DNA of 64,000 bases from Mycobacterium sp. 1100029.7 (GCF_001665235.1 NZ_LZSC01000084.1:1-64000), one strand, 5' to 3'. Shown: positions 39,941 through 49,596, counted from the first letter of the stretch. The notes: generated from the sequence alone by a model not told the origin. Translations and numbers: made by a program.

Positions 39941-41394
39941 TCCGGCTTGTCGCTGCCGGCCGTCAGAATCGGTGACGGCGCCGGAACATTCGGGTCGGTA
40001 GCCGACTGGTTGGTCACCCGGGCCGGCGCCATCGTCGAGCCGGACAGGCCGGACCCGGGACCGGTGTAGTCGTTGGCCAGTACCACCCGGACCGACCCCG
40101 GCGCCAGTGACGTGTCGGGGACCACGGGCAAGCCGCCGAGTTCCTTGGAGACTTCCTGGGCCCCCATGTCATCGGGCTTGTTGGCGCGCACCTGGCTGGA
40201 CTTGACGTGGCCGCCGTCGCTGTTGCCGACGGGTCCTGTCGCAAAACCCTTGGAGCTCAACACATCCGAGACGGCGGCGGCCAGGCCGTTGATGTCGGTG
40301 TCGTTGACCACGCTCGCCGTGGTTTTGGCCGGGGTGTAAGCGATCTGCTCGGTCTTGCCCTGGTCCTGGTCGTGCAGCAGGCCGGTGACCCAGTCCTGAA
40401 CCTGGTGCGGGTCCACCCGCACAACGCTCTGCATGCCGTCGTCACTCCAGCCGGCACCGTCGAGCACCGGGATGGTGGCGAACGCGACGTTGCCGCCGGC
40501 CAGCTTCTGCAACTGCTGCACGAAGTCCATCACGTCCCAGCCCTGCGAGATCACCACCGAGCGCTGCACCGCGGCCTCCAGCTTTTTCAGCGTGCCGGGG
40601 CTGGACAGCGTCTGGCCGGAGATCACCCGGTGGGCCAGCGAGGCCATCACGACCTGCTGGCGCACCACGCGGTCCAGGTCACCGCGCGGCAGGTCGTGGC
40701 GCTGGCGCACAAAGCTGAGTGCCTCCGAGCCGTCCAGCTTTTGGGGCCCGGCCGGGAAGTCCGCTCCCGAAAGCGGTTCGTAGACCGCGTCTTTGAGGCA
40801 CACGTTGACGCCGCCGAGCGCGTCGGTGATCAAGGCGAACCCGAGCAGGCCGATTTCGGCGTAGTGGTCGACGGTGACGCCGGTGAGGTCGGCGACGGTC
40901 TTGATCAGGGCCTCGCGTCCGGCCTCGGTTCCCTGGGTGGCGGCGTCCTCGGCGGAATCGCCGGCCTTGACCAGATTGGTCCGCTTGGCTTCCCGGGTTT
41001 GGCCGTAGACGCCGTTGATCTTCGTCTTGCCCAGGCCGGGCGCCATCACATAGGAGTCGCGGGGGATCGAGATCGCGGTGGCCGACTTCCCGTTGTTCGG
41101 GATCCGGACCAGGATGATGGTGTCGGTGTTGGTGGCTTCCTCGTCGCCGGCCTTCAACGTCGCCAACTCCTCGGCCGTCAACGGGTTGCCGTGCGCGTCG
41201 GTGCGGCTGTCCAGTCCGACCAGCAGGATGTCGATCGCGCCGTCGTCACCGCCGTGACCCAGCGAGGGTGCGGACATATGGAAGATGCCGTCTTCGAACG
41301 CTCGGACGTTGTTCCAGGCCACACCGGTGCCGAGAACGACCACGACGGCGAGCACAGTCGCAGCAACACGAACCACACGTTGCACAGGCATCAC
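39928..41394 (-). CDS. lcp1: LytR-CpsA-Psr ligase Lcp1 (arabinogalactan-peptidoglycan)
   Basis: 488 residues. N-terminal membrane anchor (VVRVAATVLAVVVVLGTGVAW), an LCP domain with ILLVGLDSRTD, TDTIILVRIP, ISIPRDSYV and LSFVRQRHDLPRGDLDRVVRQQ, and a C-terminal LytR_C domain at about 330-425. Lcp1 (Rv3267) attaches arabinogalactan to peptidoglycan in the outer leaflet. It neighbours rmlD and wbbL, which make the rhamnose linker. Divergent from rmlD over 96 bp. Confidence 0.9.
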   Translation of the reverse strand: MMPVQRVVRVAATVLAVVVVLGTGVAWNNVRAFEDGIFHMSAPSLGHGGDDGAIDILLVGLDSRTDAHGNPLTAEELATLKAGDEEATNTDTIILVRIPNNGKSATAISIPRDSYVMAPGLGKTKINGVYGQTREAKRTNLVKAGDSAEDAATQGTEAGREALIKTVADLTGVTVDHYAEIGLLGFALITDALGGVNVCLKDAVYEPLSGADFPAGPQKLDGSEALSFVRQRHDLPRGDLDRVVRQQVVMASLAHRVISGQTLSSPGTLKKLEAAVQRSVVISQGWDVMDFVQQLQKLAGGNVAFATIPVLDGAGWSDDGMQSVVRVDPHQVQDWVTGLLHDQDQGKTEQIAYTPAKTTASVVNDTDINGLAAAVSDVLSSKGFATGPVGNSDGGHVKSSQVRANKPDDMGAQEVSKELGGLPVVPDTSLAPGSVRVVLANDYTGPGSGLSGSTMAPARVTNQSATDPNVPAPSPILTAGSDKPECIN

Positions 41395-41490
41395 ATTAGG
41401 TTACTTGCGGCACAGCCGCTTCTCGCGTAGCCGACTCCGGCGTGCCAAGGTGCGGCCCACCGCGATCTCGCGACATGCCAGACTCAAACC

Positions 41491-42402
41491 ATGTCAGGCA
41501 GGATCGTCATCACCGGAGCCGGCGGGCAACTGGGCGGCGTCCTGGCCTCGCAGGCCTCCGACCAGGGACGCAACGTCCTCGCGCTGACGTCCGCGCAGTG
41601 GGACATCACCGACCCTGCCGCTGCCGAGGCGATCGTGAACACCGGCGATGTCGTCGTCAATTGCGCGGCGTATACCAATGTCGACGGCGCCGAAAGCGAC
41701 GAAACGCGGGCCTACGCGGTCAACGAGGCGGCACCCGCGCACATTGCGCGTGCCTGTGCGGCTGCCGGGGCCCGGCTGATCCACGTGTCGACGGACTTCG
41801 TCTTCGCCGGCGACTACCCCGATCCGCGGCCGTTCGAACCGAGCGACGAAACCTCGCCGCGCGGCGTGTACGCCTGCAGCAAGCGTGCCGGTGAGGTCGC
41901 CGCCCTGGCCGCGCTGCCGGAGACGGTCGTGGTCCGGACGGCCTGGGTGTACACCGGCGGCACCGGCAACGACTTCGTCGCGATCATGCGCAAGCTCGCG
42001 GCCGGTGACGGCCCGATCAAGGTGGTCGACGACCAGGTCGGCTCGCCCACCTACGTCGCCGACCTGGCCGAAGCGCTGCTGCAGGTGGCCGACCTCGTTG
42101 TTGAAGGAAGCCTCACCGGCCGCATCCTGCACGCCGCCAACGAGGGCGTCGTCTCGCGCTTCGGGTTGGCCCGCGCGGTCTTCGAGGAGTGCGGCGCCGA
42201 CCCCGACCGGGTCAATCCGGTGAGTACCGACGAATTTCCCCGCCCGGCGCCCCGGCCGTCCTACTCCGCCCTGTCCGGTGCGGAGTCGGTGGCGGCCGGC
42301 ATGAGGCCGCTAAGGCCCTGGCGCCCTGCACTTGTCGCCGCGCTGGCCGCGTCACAGGACGCGGTCGCGGCGCAACGACGGATAACCTCTACGCGTGACT
42401 GA
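41491..42402 (+). CDS. rmlD: dTDP-4-dehydrorhamnose reductase RmlD
   Basis: 303 residues. Rossmann GAGGQLGGVL at the N-terminus, STDFVF, and the short-chain dehydrogenase YACSKRAGE (YxxxK) catalytic pair. It makes dTDP-L-rhamnose for the rhamnosyl linker between peptidoglycan and arabinogalactan. It overlaps wbbL by 8 bp. First gene of rmlD-wbbL-manC. Confidence 0.93.
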   Translation: MSGRIVITGAGGQLGGVLASQASDQGRNVLALTSAQWDITDPAAAEAIVNTGDVVVNCAAYTNVDGAESDETRAYAVNEAAPAHIARACAAAGARLIHVSTDFVFAGDYPDPRPFEPSDETSPRGVYACSKRAGEVAALAALPETVVVRTAWVYTGGTGNDFVAIMRKLAAGDGPIKVVDDQVGSPTYVADLAEALLQVADLVVEGSLTGRILHAANEGVVSRFGLARAVFEECGADPDRVNPVSTDEFPRPAPRPSYSALSGAESVAAGMRPLRPWRPALVAALAASQDAVAAQRRITSTRD

Positions 42403-43291
42403 CGTCTTGCCGGTCGTGACGGTGACCTACTCGCCGGGCCACCACCTCGAACGTTTTCTCGCCTCACTGTCGCACGCCACCGAGCGTCCGGTCAGCGTGC
42501 TGCTGGCCGACAACGGTTCCACCGACGGCACCCCGCAGGCGGCGGTGCAGCGCTATCCGAATGTGCGGCTGTTCAACACCGGCGCCAACCTGGGCTACGG
42601 AACGGCGGTCAATCGCGCGATCGAATACCTCTCGGAGCGGGGGGAGGTCGACGACTGGGTGCTGGTGGCCAACCCGGACGTGCAGTGGGGCCCGGACAGC
42701 ATCGACGCCCTGCTGGAGGCGGCCACCCGGTGGCCGCAGGCCGGCGCGCTCGGGCCGCTGATTCGCGACCCCGACGGTTCGGTCTACCCGTCGGCGCGCC
42801 ACCTGCCGAGTCTGATTCGCGGTGGCATGCACGCGGTGGTCGGTCCGTTCTGGAAGCGCAACCCCTGGTCGGCGGCCTATCGCCAGGAGCGGCTCGAACC
42901 CAGCGAGCGGCCGGTGGGCTGGCTGTCGGGGTCTTGCCTGCTGCTGCGTCGCGCGGCCTACGGCCAGATCGGCGGATTCGACGAGCGCTACTTCATGTAC
43001 ATGGAGGACGTCGACCTTGGCGACCGGCTCGGCCGGGCCGGCTGGCTCAACATCTACGTTCCATCGGCCGAGGTGCTGCACCACAAGGGCCACTCCACCG
43101 GACACGATCCGGCGAGCCACCTCGCGGCACACCACCGGAGTACCTATATCTTTCTGGCCGACCGGCACACCGGCTGGTGGCTGGCTCCGCTGCGCTGGAC
43201 GCTGCGGGCATCGCTGGCGCTGCGTTCCCGACTGATGGTGCGCAACTCGCGCCGGCAGCGTTTGGAGAAGCTGGCAGAAGGGCGGCACTGA
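42395..43291 (+). CDS. wbbL: Rhamnosyltransferase WbbL (linker unit)
   Basis: 298 residues from GTG at 42395. Family 2 glycosyltransferase: LLADNGSTDGTP, LVANPDVQWGPD, then LSGSCLLLRRAAYGQIGGFD and YMEDVDLGDRLG. WbbL transfers rhamnose from dTDP-rhamnose to GlcNAc-PP-decaprenol on the cytosolic face, an essential step in cell-wall linker synthesis. Confidence 0.92.
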   Translation: MTDVLPVVTVTYSPGHHLERFLASLSHATERPVSVLLADNGSTDGTPQAAVQRYPNVRLFNTGANLGYGTAVNRAIEYLSERGEVDDWVLVANPDVQWGPDSIDALLEAATRWPQAGALGPLIRDPDGSVYPSARHLPSLIRGGMHAVVGPFWKRNPWSAAYRQERLEPSERPVGWLSGSCLLLRRAAYGQIGGFDERYFMYMEDVDLGDRLGRAGWLNIYVPSAEVLHHKGHSTGHDPASHLAAHHRSTYIFLADRHTGWWLAPLRWTLRASLALRSRLMVRNSRRQRLEKLAEGRH

Positions 43292-43292
43292 A

Positions 43293-44372
43293 TTGGCAAT
43301 CTCCTCAGTCGATGCGGTGATCCTGGTCGGCGGCAAGGGCACCCGACTGCGACCGCTGACCCTGTCGGCGCCCAAGCCGATGCTGCCGACCGCGGGGGTG
43401 CCGTTCCTCACCCACATGCTGTCGCGCATCGCCGCGACCGGCATCGAACACGTCATCCTGAGCACCTCCTACAAGGCGGCGGTGTTCGAGGCGGAGTTCG
43501 GCGACGGTTCGCAGCTCGGGTTGGACATCGACTACGTCACCGAAGACGAACCGCTGGGCACCGGCGGCGGTATCGCCAACATCGCCGACAAGCTGCGCCA
43601 TGACACCGCGATGGTGTTCAACGGCGACGTGCTGTCCGGCGCCGACCTTTCCGCGTTGGTGGAGTCGCACCGCAGCAACGAAGCCGACGTCACGCTGCAC
43701 CTGGTCCGCGTCGGCGACCCGCGGGCGTTCGGCTGCGTGTCCACCGACGAGAAGAACCGCGTGCTGGCGTTCCTGGAGAAGACCGAGGATCCGCCGACCG
43801 ACCAGATCAACGCCGGCACTTACATTTTCGAGCGCAAGATCATCGAGCAGATCCCGCGGGGACGGCCGGTTTCGGTCGAACGCGAGGTGTTCCCGGCGCT
43901 GCTGTCGGATCCGGACGTCAAGGTCTGCGGCCATGTCGACGCCTCCTACTGGCGGGATATGGGAACCCCGGAAGACTTCGTCCGCGGGTCCTCGGACCTG
44001 GTGCGTGGGATTGTGACATCGCCTGCGCTGCAAGGCCATCGGGGCGAGCAGTTGGTCCACGAAGGTGCGGCGGTATCGCCCGGGGCGCTGCTGATCGGTG
44101 GCACCGTCGTCGGGCGTGGCGCCGAGATCGGCCCCGGCGTGCGGCTGGACGGCGCGGTGATTTTCGACGGCGTCAAAATCGAGGCCGGCAGCGTGATCGA
44201 GCGGTCGATCGTCGGCTTCGGGGCCCGCATCGGTCCGCGGGCGTTGATCCGCGACGGGGTGATCGGCGACGGCGCCGACATCGGTGCGCGCTGCGAGCTG
44301 CTGCGCGGCGCCCGGGTGTGGCCCGGTGTCTCGATTCCCGACGGCGGGATCCGCTACTCCAGCGACGTCTGA
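43293..44372 (+). CDS. manC: Mannose-1-phosphate guanylyltransferase
   Basis: 359 residues from TTG at 43293 (agaaggg upstream). Nucleotidyltransferase signature LVGGKGTRLRPLT with Lys near APKPML, then EDEPLGTGGGIA and a left-handed beta-helix C-terminus of hexapeptides (IGGTVVGRGAEIGPG). It makes GDP-mannose for lipomannan and LAM. The M. tuberculosis orthologue Rv3264c is often called manB or mpg1, so the symbol is a convention choice. The TTG start is supported by the match of the following residues with the family N-terminus. Confidence 0.92.
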   Translation: MAISSVDAVILVGGKGTRLRPLTLSAPKPMLPTAGVPFLTHMLSRIAATGIEHVILSTSYKAAVFEAEFGDGSQLGLDIDYVTEDEPLGTGGGIANIADKLRHDTAMVFNGDVLSGADLSALVESHRSNEADVTLHLVRVGDPRAFGCVSTDEKNRVLAFLEKTEDPPTDQINAGTYIFERKIIEQIPRGRPVSVEREVFPALLSDPDVKVCGHVDASYWRDMGTPEDFVRGSSDLVRGIVTSPALQGHRGEQLVHEGAAVSPGALLIGGTVVGRGAEIGPGVRLDGAVIFDGVKIEAGSVIERSIVGFGARIGPRALIRDGVIGDGADIGARCELLRGARVWPGVSIPDGGIRYSSDV

Positions 44373-44381
44373 GTTTTCGCC

Positions 44382-44441
44382 GTCGAGTGTGCGGCTGGCT
44401 TCACTCTCGGCCACGAACGTGCGGCTGGCCGCACATTCGAC
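44382..44441. repeat. Imperfect hairpin between convergent manC and Nudix genes
   Basis: gtcgagtgtgcggc (44382-44395) pairs with gccgcacattcgac (44428-44441), 14 of 14 positions allowing one G-T type mismatch. An inner direct repeat gtgcggctggc occurs at 44389 and 44419. It probably terminates transcription from both sides. Similar gtcgagtgtgc-type palindromes are scattered in mycobacterial intergenic DNA. Confidence 0.65.
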
Positions 44442-44444
44442 GGA

Positions 44445-44984
44445 TCAAAGGGTAGCGCGGGCTCGCGAAACCAGGTGGGCGAGTGCGTAATCGGTGTCGG
44501 ACGGTAGCGCGTCGGCCGGCCACCATCGCAGGTCCTCGGATTCGTCGCTGATCGCGATCTGCGCGCCGGGCGGGGCCTGCGCGACGAACTGCAGATCCAG
44601 GTGTCGCGTCGGGACACCCAGCGAGCACGTCACCGGGTGGACGTGAATTGCGGCCAACTGCGGCACAATTCGCAGATCGGGAATACCGGACTCCTCGACC
44701 GCCTCGCGCAGCGCCGCGGCCAGGACATCGGGATCATCGTCGTCGCAGTGACCACCCAACTGCACCCAGCGGCGCAGCCGGCGGTGCAGGGTCAGCAAGA
44801 CCCGGTCGCCGGAGTCGTCGAGCACGATCGCCGACGCGGTGACGTGGCCCGGCACGCATTCGCGACGGCAGGCGTCGATCTGCCCGAGCACGAAGGCCAG
44901 CACGGCATGCCGCAACGAATCTTGTGTCGGGTCGGGCGGCTGCCACTCCGTCAGAAGCGAAATCGCCGAATCGCGAACGCTCAT
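44445..44984 (-). CDS. Nudix hydrolase
   Basis: 179 residues from an ATG whose ATGA overlaps the mamA stop. Nudix box GGHCDDDDPDVLAAALREAV continuing to EESGI, with the required Gly, Glu, Arg-Glu and Glu-Glu positions. Substrate unknown; the N-terminal extension and QLGGH start suit a housekeeping nucleotide-sugar or NDP hydrolase. Last gene of fbiA-fbiB-mamA-Nudix. Confidence 0.85.
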   Translation of the reverse strand: MSVRDSAISLLTEWQPPDPTQDSLRHAVLAFVLGQIDACRRECVPGHVTASAIVLDDSGDRVLLTLHRRLRRWVQLGGHCDDDDPDVLAAALREAVEESGIPDLRIVPQLAAIHVHPVTCSLGVPTRHLDLQFVAQAPPGAQIAISDESEDLRWWPADALPSDTDYALAHLVSRARATL

Positions 44985-46579
44985 CTGCAGCCTCGCTTGC
45001 TGCGGCGATCGCGCAAGGTGCGCCATGCGGTGCGACACCGCGCCACGGTGTCCGGCGACCAGCCGAGTCCCTCGATCAGCACCCGACGGTCGACGGTGTC
45101 CAGTGCCTTCTCGATGTCGTTGGCCTTCAGGAGCAGATCGACGTCCGCGGCGAGGTCGGCGCCGGCCAGGACGGGTGGGGGAATGGGCAGCTGCTCGGCT
45201 TCGCTCGGCTCCAGTTCCAAGATGCCTCCACCATAGCTACGGCCCATGATCTCGGCGAACGCAAACGTGGCGCTGTTGTGGAACACCGCGGCGAGCGCCA
45301 TCGGGTCAGCCCGGTGATCGGGGTGGTCGAGCAGTCGAACCCGGTGCACGGTGTCGGTGCTGGTCGCCGCGACGCCGTTGACGGTCAGCCGCGGTGCCCG
45401 GTGGATCTGGCGCAACAGGAACAGGTCGGGGATCCACAGCGACGGGGTGCGCCACCACGGCGTGCGGATCGAGCACTTGTAACCGCGGTGCACCCCGGCG
45501 ATCTCGCCGTCACCGATGTGGGCCGCCAACGCCGGATCGACCAGGTGTTCCGGGGCATCGAGCAGCCAGGTTCGATGCCCCGACACCAAATCACTTGCGC
45601 GACAACAATTGTCGTAGACCAAGCCGGACAGCTGGCTGCTGCGTGAGACCAGCGGTACGCAATGCGGCCGCAGCCCGAGTTCGTGGGTCTGCGCGTCGGT
45701 GAAGGTGAAGAAGCTGTTGCGGCCGGTCACGATGCCGACGTCGACGTCGGCGAGCGCCCCGAGCCGGATCAGGGCGCCGGATTCCTTGAGCCGGCGCAGC
45801 AGCGCGATCGCGGGTGGGTCCAGGAAGTACTTCGTCCACTTCTCTTGTTCGTGCAGCAGCGCCGGCCCCCACGAGTAACGCTCGACGTCGAGGTCCGCGC
45901 CGGCCAGCGCGTCGGCGTCGCGCAGGTTGACGGTGCGGATCCGGGCGGGACCGGTGCCGACCACGCCGCAAAACAAGACGACTTCCTGCAGGATGCCGTC
46001 GAACACCAGACGGGCGAAGGTGACCAGGGTGATCTCGCGGTAGCGGGCCAACAGGTATTCGCGCAGTGGTGCGGCATATCCGACTTGCAGCAATTCGGCG
46101 GGCAGCACCAATCCCACCCGCCCGCCGTCGCGCGCCAACACCGTGCTCGCCACGACGAATGGAACCCACGCGTTGGTCAACCGGCTGGGCCGCAGCCCCT
46201 CGCGCCGCATCAGTTGCAGCGCCGGGTCGCGTTGCTCGGCCGTCCAGTTGCCGAACCGGATGTAGGGCGGGTTGCCCGCGACGCCGTCGTAGCCGGCGGC
46301 TTCGGTGTCGGCCAGCCAGGTGAACAGATTCGCGTTGTCGACGGGAGCGAAGCGTCGCGCCTTGGCGGCTTCGGCCGCGATGAGCTCCACACCGTGGGCC
46401 TGACTGCTCAGCCCGGCCAGCTCGCGCAGGATCGCGCCGTCGCCGCACGACGGCTCGACGATGCGGGGGCCGGCCGCGCAGACCCAGCGGGCCAGGAAGT
46501 GCGCCACCGCAACCGGCGTGTAGTAGCCGCCGCGCACCTTGGCCGCCGTTGCGGCCGGCTTGCCCGCGAACGTCTTCAC
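44981..46579 (-). CDS. mamA: N6-adenine DNA methyltransferase MamA
   Basis: 532 residues. SAM-binding motif I VEPSCGDGAI (about 40), catalytic NPPY (about 104) and a large C-terminal target-recognition region, the layout of stand-alone type IIG-like N6-adenine methylases. By position (Rv3263) and sequence this is MamA, which methylates CTGGAG/CTCCAG in M. tuberculosis and can alter promoter strength. No restriction partner is nearby. It starts 10 bp after fbiB. Confidence 0.9.
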   Translation of the reverse strand: MKTFAGKPAATAAKVRGGYYTPVAVAHFLARWVCAAGPRIVEPSCGDGAILRELAGLSSQAHGVELIAAEAAKARRFAPVDNANLFTWLADTEAAGYDGVAGNPPYIRFGNWTAEQRDPALQLMRREGLRPSRLTNAWVPFVVASTVLARDGGRVGLVLPAELLQVGYAAPLREYLLARYREITLVTFARLVFDGILQEVVLFCGVVGTGPARIRTVNLRDADALAGADLDVERYSWGPALLHEQEKWTKYFLDPPAIALLRRLKESGALIRLGALADVDVGIVTGRNSFFTFTDAQTHELGLRPHCVPLVSRSSQLSGLVYDNCCRASDLVSGHRTWLLDAPEHLVDPALAAHIGDGEIAGVHRGYKCSIRTPWWRTPSLWIPDLFLLRQIHRAPRLTVNGVAATSTDTVHRVRLLDHPDHRADPMALAAVFHNSATFAFAEIMGRSYGGGILELEPSEAEQLPIPPPVLAGADLAADVDLLLKANDIEKALDTVDRRVLIEGLGWSPDTVARCRTAWRTLRDRRSKRGCR

Positions 46580-46589
46580 CGGGTCAGTA

Positions 46590-47951
46590 TTACTTGCGGA
46601 TCAGCAAATCCCCGGGATTCACCGGATTGCGCAACCCGTCGGCCCGCGCTGCTGCGGAGGCATATCCGATCGCGATGGCGCCCAACGGCTCCCAATCGGC
46701 CGGCAACTCCAGCTCCGCGCGCACCAGATCGGCGGCGAAGATCGTCGACCCGATCCAGCAGCTGCCCACACCGCGCACGGCCAGCGCGACTAACAATGCT
46801 TGCACCGCCGCTCCGACGGCGACGGTGAACATGGTGTGTTCGGCATCGGTGCGCGCGGCGTCGGAATAGGAGTGCGCACCGTCGGGCACCAGCATCGGAA
46901 TGACGACCTCGGAGGCGTCGTAGAGGATCTGGCCGCGAGCCACCCGCCGCTCGACCGCGTCGGTGGGTTTACCGTCACCGGAAAGGTCGGTTCGCCACTT
47001 GTCTTTCATGCGATCGAGCAGCCGCGTCCGGGTGGCGTCGGTGCGCAGCCAGACGAACCGCACCGGCCGGGTGTGGTGTGGGGCGGGCGCGGTCAGCGCC
47101 TCGGCGACGGCGGCCTCGATCAGTTCCGGTGACACCGGCTCGTCGCTGAACTGGCGCACCGATCGGCGTAGTAGTTGCGCCTGGCGCTGGCCCATCTCGA
47201 TGGCCTCGGCCGTGCCGAGCCAGAACAGATCCTCGAACCCGGGCCGCAGCAGGTGGCGGGCCGTGGTGCCGTCGTCGACGACCCGCAGACCGCGGACCAC
47301 CGCCACCGGCATCGCGGTCAGTTTGCCCTTGACCAAGTCCGCGGCCGCGGCCACCTCGTCGGCCACCGCGATCTCGGTGACCACCAACTCATTGCCGTGT
47401 TCGTCGACCGCGCCCGAATAGCCATGCAGCACAGCCAAACCCGCCGACCCGATGGCGGCGTCGATCTGGCCGTTGCGCCAGGCCCGGCCCATCGTGTCGG
47501 TGATCACGACCGCAACGTCGACACCGAGCCGCTCGCGCAAAGCGGTCCGCAACGCCGCCGCACTGCCGTCCGGGTCGACCGGCAGCAGCGCGAGTTCGCT
47601 TCGGCCGACGTTGGATCCGTCCACACCGGCGGCGGCCTGGATCAGCCCGAGCCGGCTCTCGGTGATCAGGGTGCGGCCCTTGCGGGCCAGTACCCGCACC
47701 GCCTCCTGGTCGACCAACTTGCGGCGGAGCTCGTCGCGCTCCTCGGGATCCTCGGGCGCGGCCACCAGTCGGCCCTCGCACTTGGACACCACCTTGCTGG
47801 TGACCACCACGACGTCGCTGTCCTGCAGCCACGGCGCGGCCGCCGCGAGCGCCGCGCCGAGATCGTCACCGGGGCGAAACTCCGGAAGCCCGGTGACGGG
47901 CCGGATCTCGATTGCGGCGGCGGTGCCGTGCTCGCGCTCAGATCCGGTCAT
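46590..47951 (-). CDS. fbiB: Bifunctional F420 ligase/reductase FbiB
   Basis: 453 residues from an ATG that overlaps the fbiA stop (ATGA). The N-terminal half is the CofE-type F420-0:gamma-glutamyl ligase (VVVTSKVVSKCEGR, VITDTMGRAWRNGQ). The C-terminal half, about 250-453, is an FMN-binding nitroreductase-like domain (RRSVRQFSDEPVS, GVGSCWIGST). Together they reduce dehydro-F420-0 and add the poly-glutamate tail. Confidence 0.95.
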   Translation of the reverse strand: MTGSEREHGTAAAIEIRPVTGLPEFRPGDDLGAALAAAAPWLQDSDVVVVTSKVVSKCEGRLVAAPEDPEERDELRRKLVDQEAVRVLARKGRTLITESRLGLIQAAAGVDGSNVGRSELALLPVDPDGSAAALRTALRERLGVDVAVVITDTMGRAWRNGQIDAAIGSAGLAVLHGYSGAVDEHGNELVVTEIAVADEVAAAADLVKGKLTAMPVAVVRGLRVVDDGTTARHLLRPGFEDLFWLGTAEAIEMGQRQAQLLRRSVRQFSDEPVSPELIEAAVAEALTAPAPHHTRPVRFVWLRTDATRTRLLDRMKDKWRTDLSGDGKPTDAVERRVARGQILYDASEVVIPMLVPDGAHSYSDAARTDAEHTMFTVAVGAAVQALLVALAVRGVGSCWIGSTIFAADLVRAELELPADWEPLGAIAIGYASAAARADGLRNPVNPGDLLIRK

Positions 47952-48937
47952 GCCGCCACGCCCGCGAGGTCGAGTCCGGCCGCAACCATCTGCGCCGTGG
48001 CCGTCGGGTCGGTCATCAACAGCGGCACCGAGCGCACCGCGACACCGTCGATGTCGGCGTGATCGCCCTCGGCCACCAGCCAGCAATCCAGGATCCCGGT
48101 CGCCGAGCGCGCGCCGAAGTGTCTGCCCACCGCCTCGGCGGTGGACTCGACGCCGATCACCTCCAGGCAGGCATCCGCCATGCCGCGCAATGGCTTTCCG
48201 CCGATGATCGGCGAGTAGCCGACGACCGGCGCGGAGGTCGCTCGTAGCGCGCCGCGAATGCCGGGCACGGCCAAGATCGCACCGACGCTGACCACCGGAT
48301 TCGAGGGCGCCAACATCACGACGTCGGCCTCGCCGATGGCCTGGACCGCTTCGGTTGCGGCGCTGGCCGTTTCAGCGCCGACGAACGCGAAGCTGTGGGT
48401 GGGCACGTTGGCCCGATAGCGAACCCACCACTCCTGGAAGTGGATCGCGCGCCGGCTGTCGTCGGCGGGATCGGTGATGACCACATGTGTTTCACAGCGG
48501 TCGTCGCTGGCCGGTATCAACTGCGCGCCCGGCCGCCACCGGTCGCACAGCGCCGTGGTGATCGCCGACAGCGGGTAGCCGGCGTTGAGCATCTGGGTGC
48601 GGACCAGATGGGTGCCCAAGTCGCGGTCGCCCAGTCCGAACCAATCCGGCTGCACTCCGTAGCGCGCCAATTCTTCTTTGGCGTGCCAGGTTTCGTTGCG
48701 GTGCCCCCAGCCTCGTTCTGGGTCCACGCCTCCACCTAAGGTATACATACAGGTGTCCAGATCCGGGCACACTCGCACTCCATGGATCCAGGCGTCGTCG
48801 CCGATGTTGACGACCGCAGTCAGTTCATGATCGGAAGTTTGTCCCCCGGTTGCGAACTGACCCAATCCGAGTAACTGTTGAACACCCAGCAGGAACCGGG
48901 CGCCGCCGACCCCACCGACCAGAACGGTGACCTTCAC
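47948..48937 (-). CDS. fbiA: Phosphoenolpyruvyl transferase FbiA (CofD family)
   Basis: 329 residues from a GTG at 48937 (VKVTVLVGGVGGARFLLG), matching the family N-terminus. An ATG 17 codons upstream is possible but less likely. Motifs: GGVGGARFL for the GPPG donor, VVNIGDDAWIHG for F0 binding, and SNPVVSVGAIL. It forms the dehydro-F420-0 precursor used by FbiB. Confidence 0.93.
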   Translation of the reverse strand: MKVTVLVGGVGGARFLLGVQQLLGLGQFATGGQTSDHELTAVVNIGDDAWIHGVRVCPDLDTCMYTLGGGVDPERGWGHRNETWHAKEELARYGVQPDWFGLGDRDLGTHLVRTQMLNAGYPLSAITTALCDRWRPGAQLIPASDDRCETHVVITDPADDSRRAIHFQEWWVRYRANVPTHSFAFVGAETASAATEAVQAIGEADVVMLAPSNPVVSVGAILAVPGIRGALRATSAPVVGYSPIIGGKPLRGMADACLEVIGVESTAEAVGRHFGARSATGILDCWLVAEGDHADIDGVAVRSVPLLMTDPTATAQMVAAGLDLAGVAA

Positions 48938-49225
48938 ACCGGACGACAGTACCGTCCGGTCACTTTGGCGAGCGGATGTGATGGACACGCCGAAGGGGCG
49001 AAATAACAGAAACGCCGGAAATTGATCACGAGATGGTATGGAAAATCGCCGAAACGCTTGACCCGGCAGGTTAACCCGTGTCTAATCACATCAGTGTCAT
49101 TCCCGGTTGGCCGGCCGGTTCCGGTGTCGCAGACCGAGATTCGATCACTTGTTCGAATTGTCTGTCACATCAGAACAGCGAAGTCATCCACTCTCCCAAA
49201 ATGAAGCTGAGGAGGCGTACGACGC
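48938..49225 (+). promoter_or_regulatory. whiB2 leader with candidate sigma-A-type promoter
   Basis: 288 bases between divergent fbiA and whiB2. ttgacc (49058-49063) and tctaat (49081-49086) are spaced by 17 bp, a good -35/-10 pair for whiB2. Aggagg (49210-49215) is the ribosome binding site for the ATG at 49226. The fbiA promoter must also lie here but is not obvious. Confidence 0.5.
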
Positions 49226-49591
49226 ATGTCTTACGAACACCTACGGGGCGTCATGCCAAGCACTGAGCGCGCCACGATCAGCTCCGCGCCGGCCCCCATC
49301 ATCCGGCCCCACTTGACCGTGGTTCCCGATGCGCCAGTCGCATTCGAGCCTGAGCCGTTGCCGGAACCCACACCCGACCAATGGCAGGACCGCGCGCTGT
49401 GCGCGCAGACCGACCCTGAGGCCTTCTTTCCGGAGAAGGGTGGGTCCACCCGCGAGGCGAAGAAGATCTGCCTGGGTTGCGAGGTGCGCCACGAGTGCCT
49501 CGACTACGCCCTCGCGCACGACGAGCGCTTCGGTATCTGGGGTGGCCTGTCCGAGCGTGAGCGCCGTCGTCTCAAGCGCGGCATCATCTGA
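49226..49591 (+). CDS. whiB2: Fe-S transcription factor WhiB2 (WhmD)
   Basis: 121 residues. The four iron-sulphur cysteines are Cys59, Cys82, Cys85 and Cys91 (ICLGCEVRHEC). The GGLSERERRRLKRG end carries the G(I/V)WGG turn and basic DNA-binding tail. An N-terminal extension of about 50 residues precedes the core; an internal Met10 is an alternative start. WhiB2/WhmD controls septation and cell division in mycobacteria and is essential. Confidence 0.95.
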   Translation: MSYEHLRGVMPSTERATISSAPAPIIRPHLTVVPDAPVAFEPEPLPEPTPDQWQDRALCAQTDPEAFFPEKGGSTREAKKICLGCEVRHECLDYALAHDERFGIWGGLSERERRRLKRGII

Positions 49592-49596
49592 GGAAG

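Noticed and set aside
40207..41430. Plus-strand open frame opposite lcp1
   Set aside because: Gly/Val/His-rich shadow of the LCP gene.
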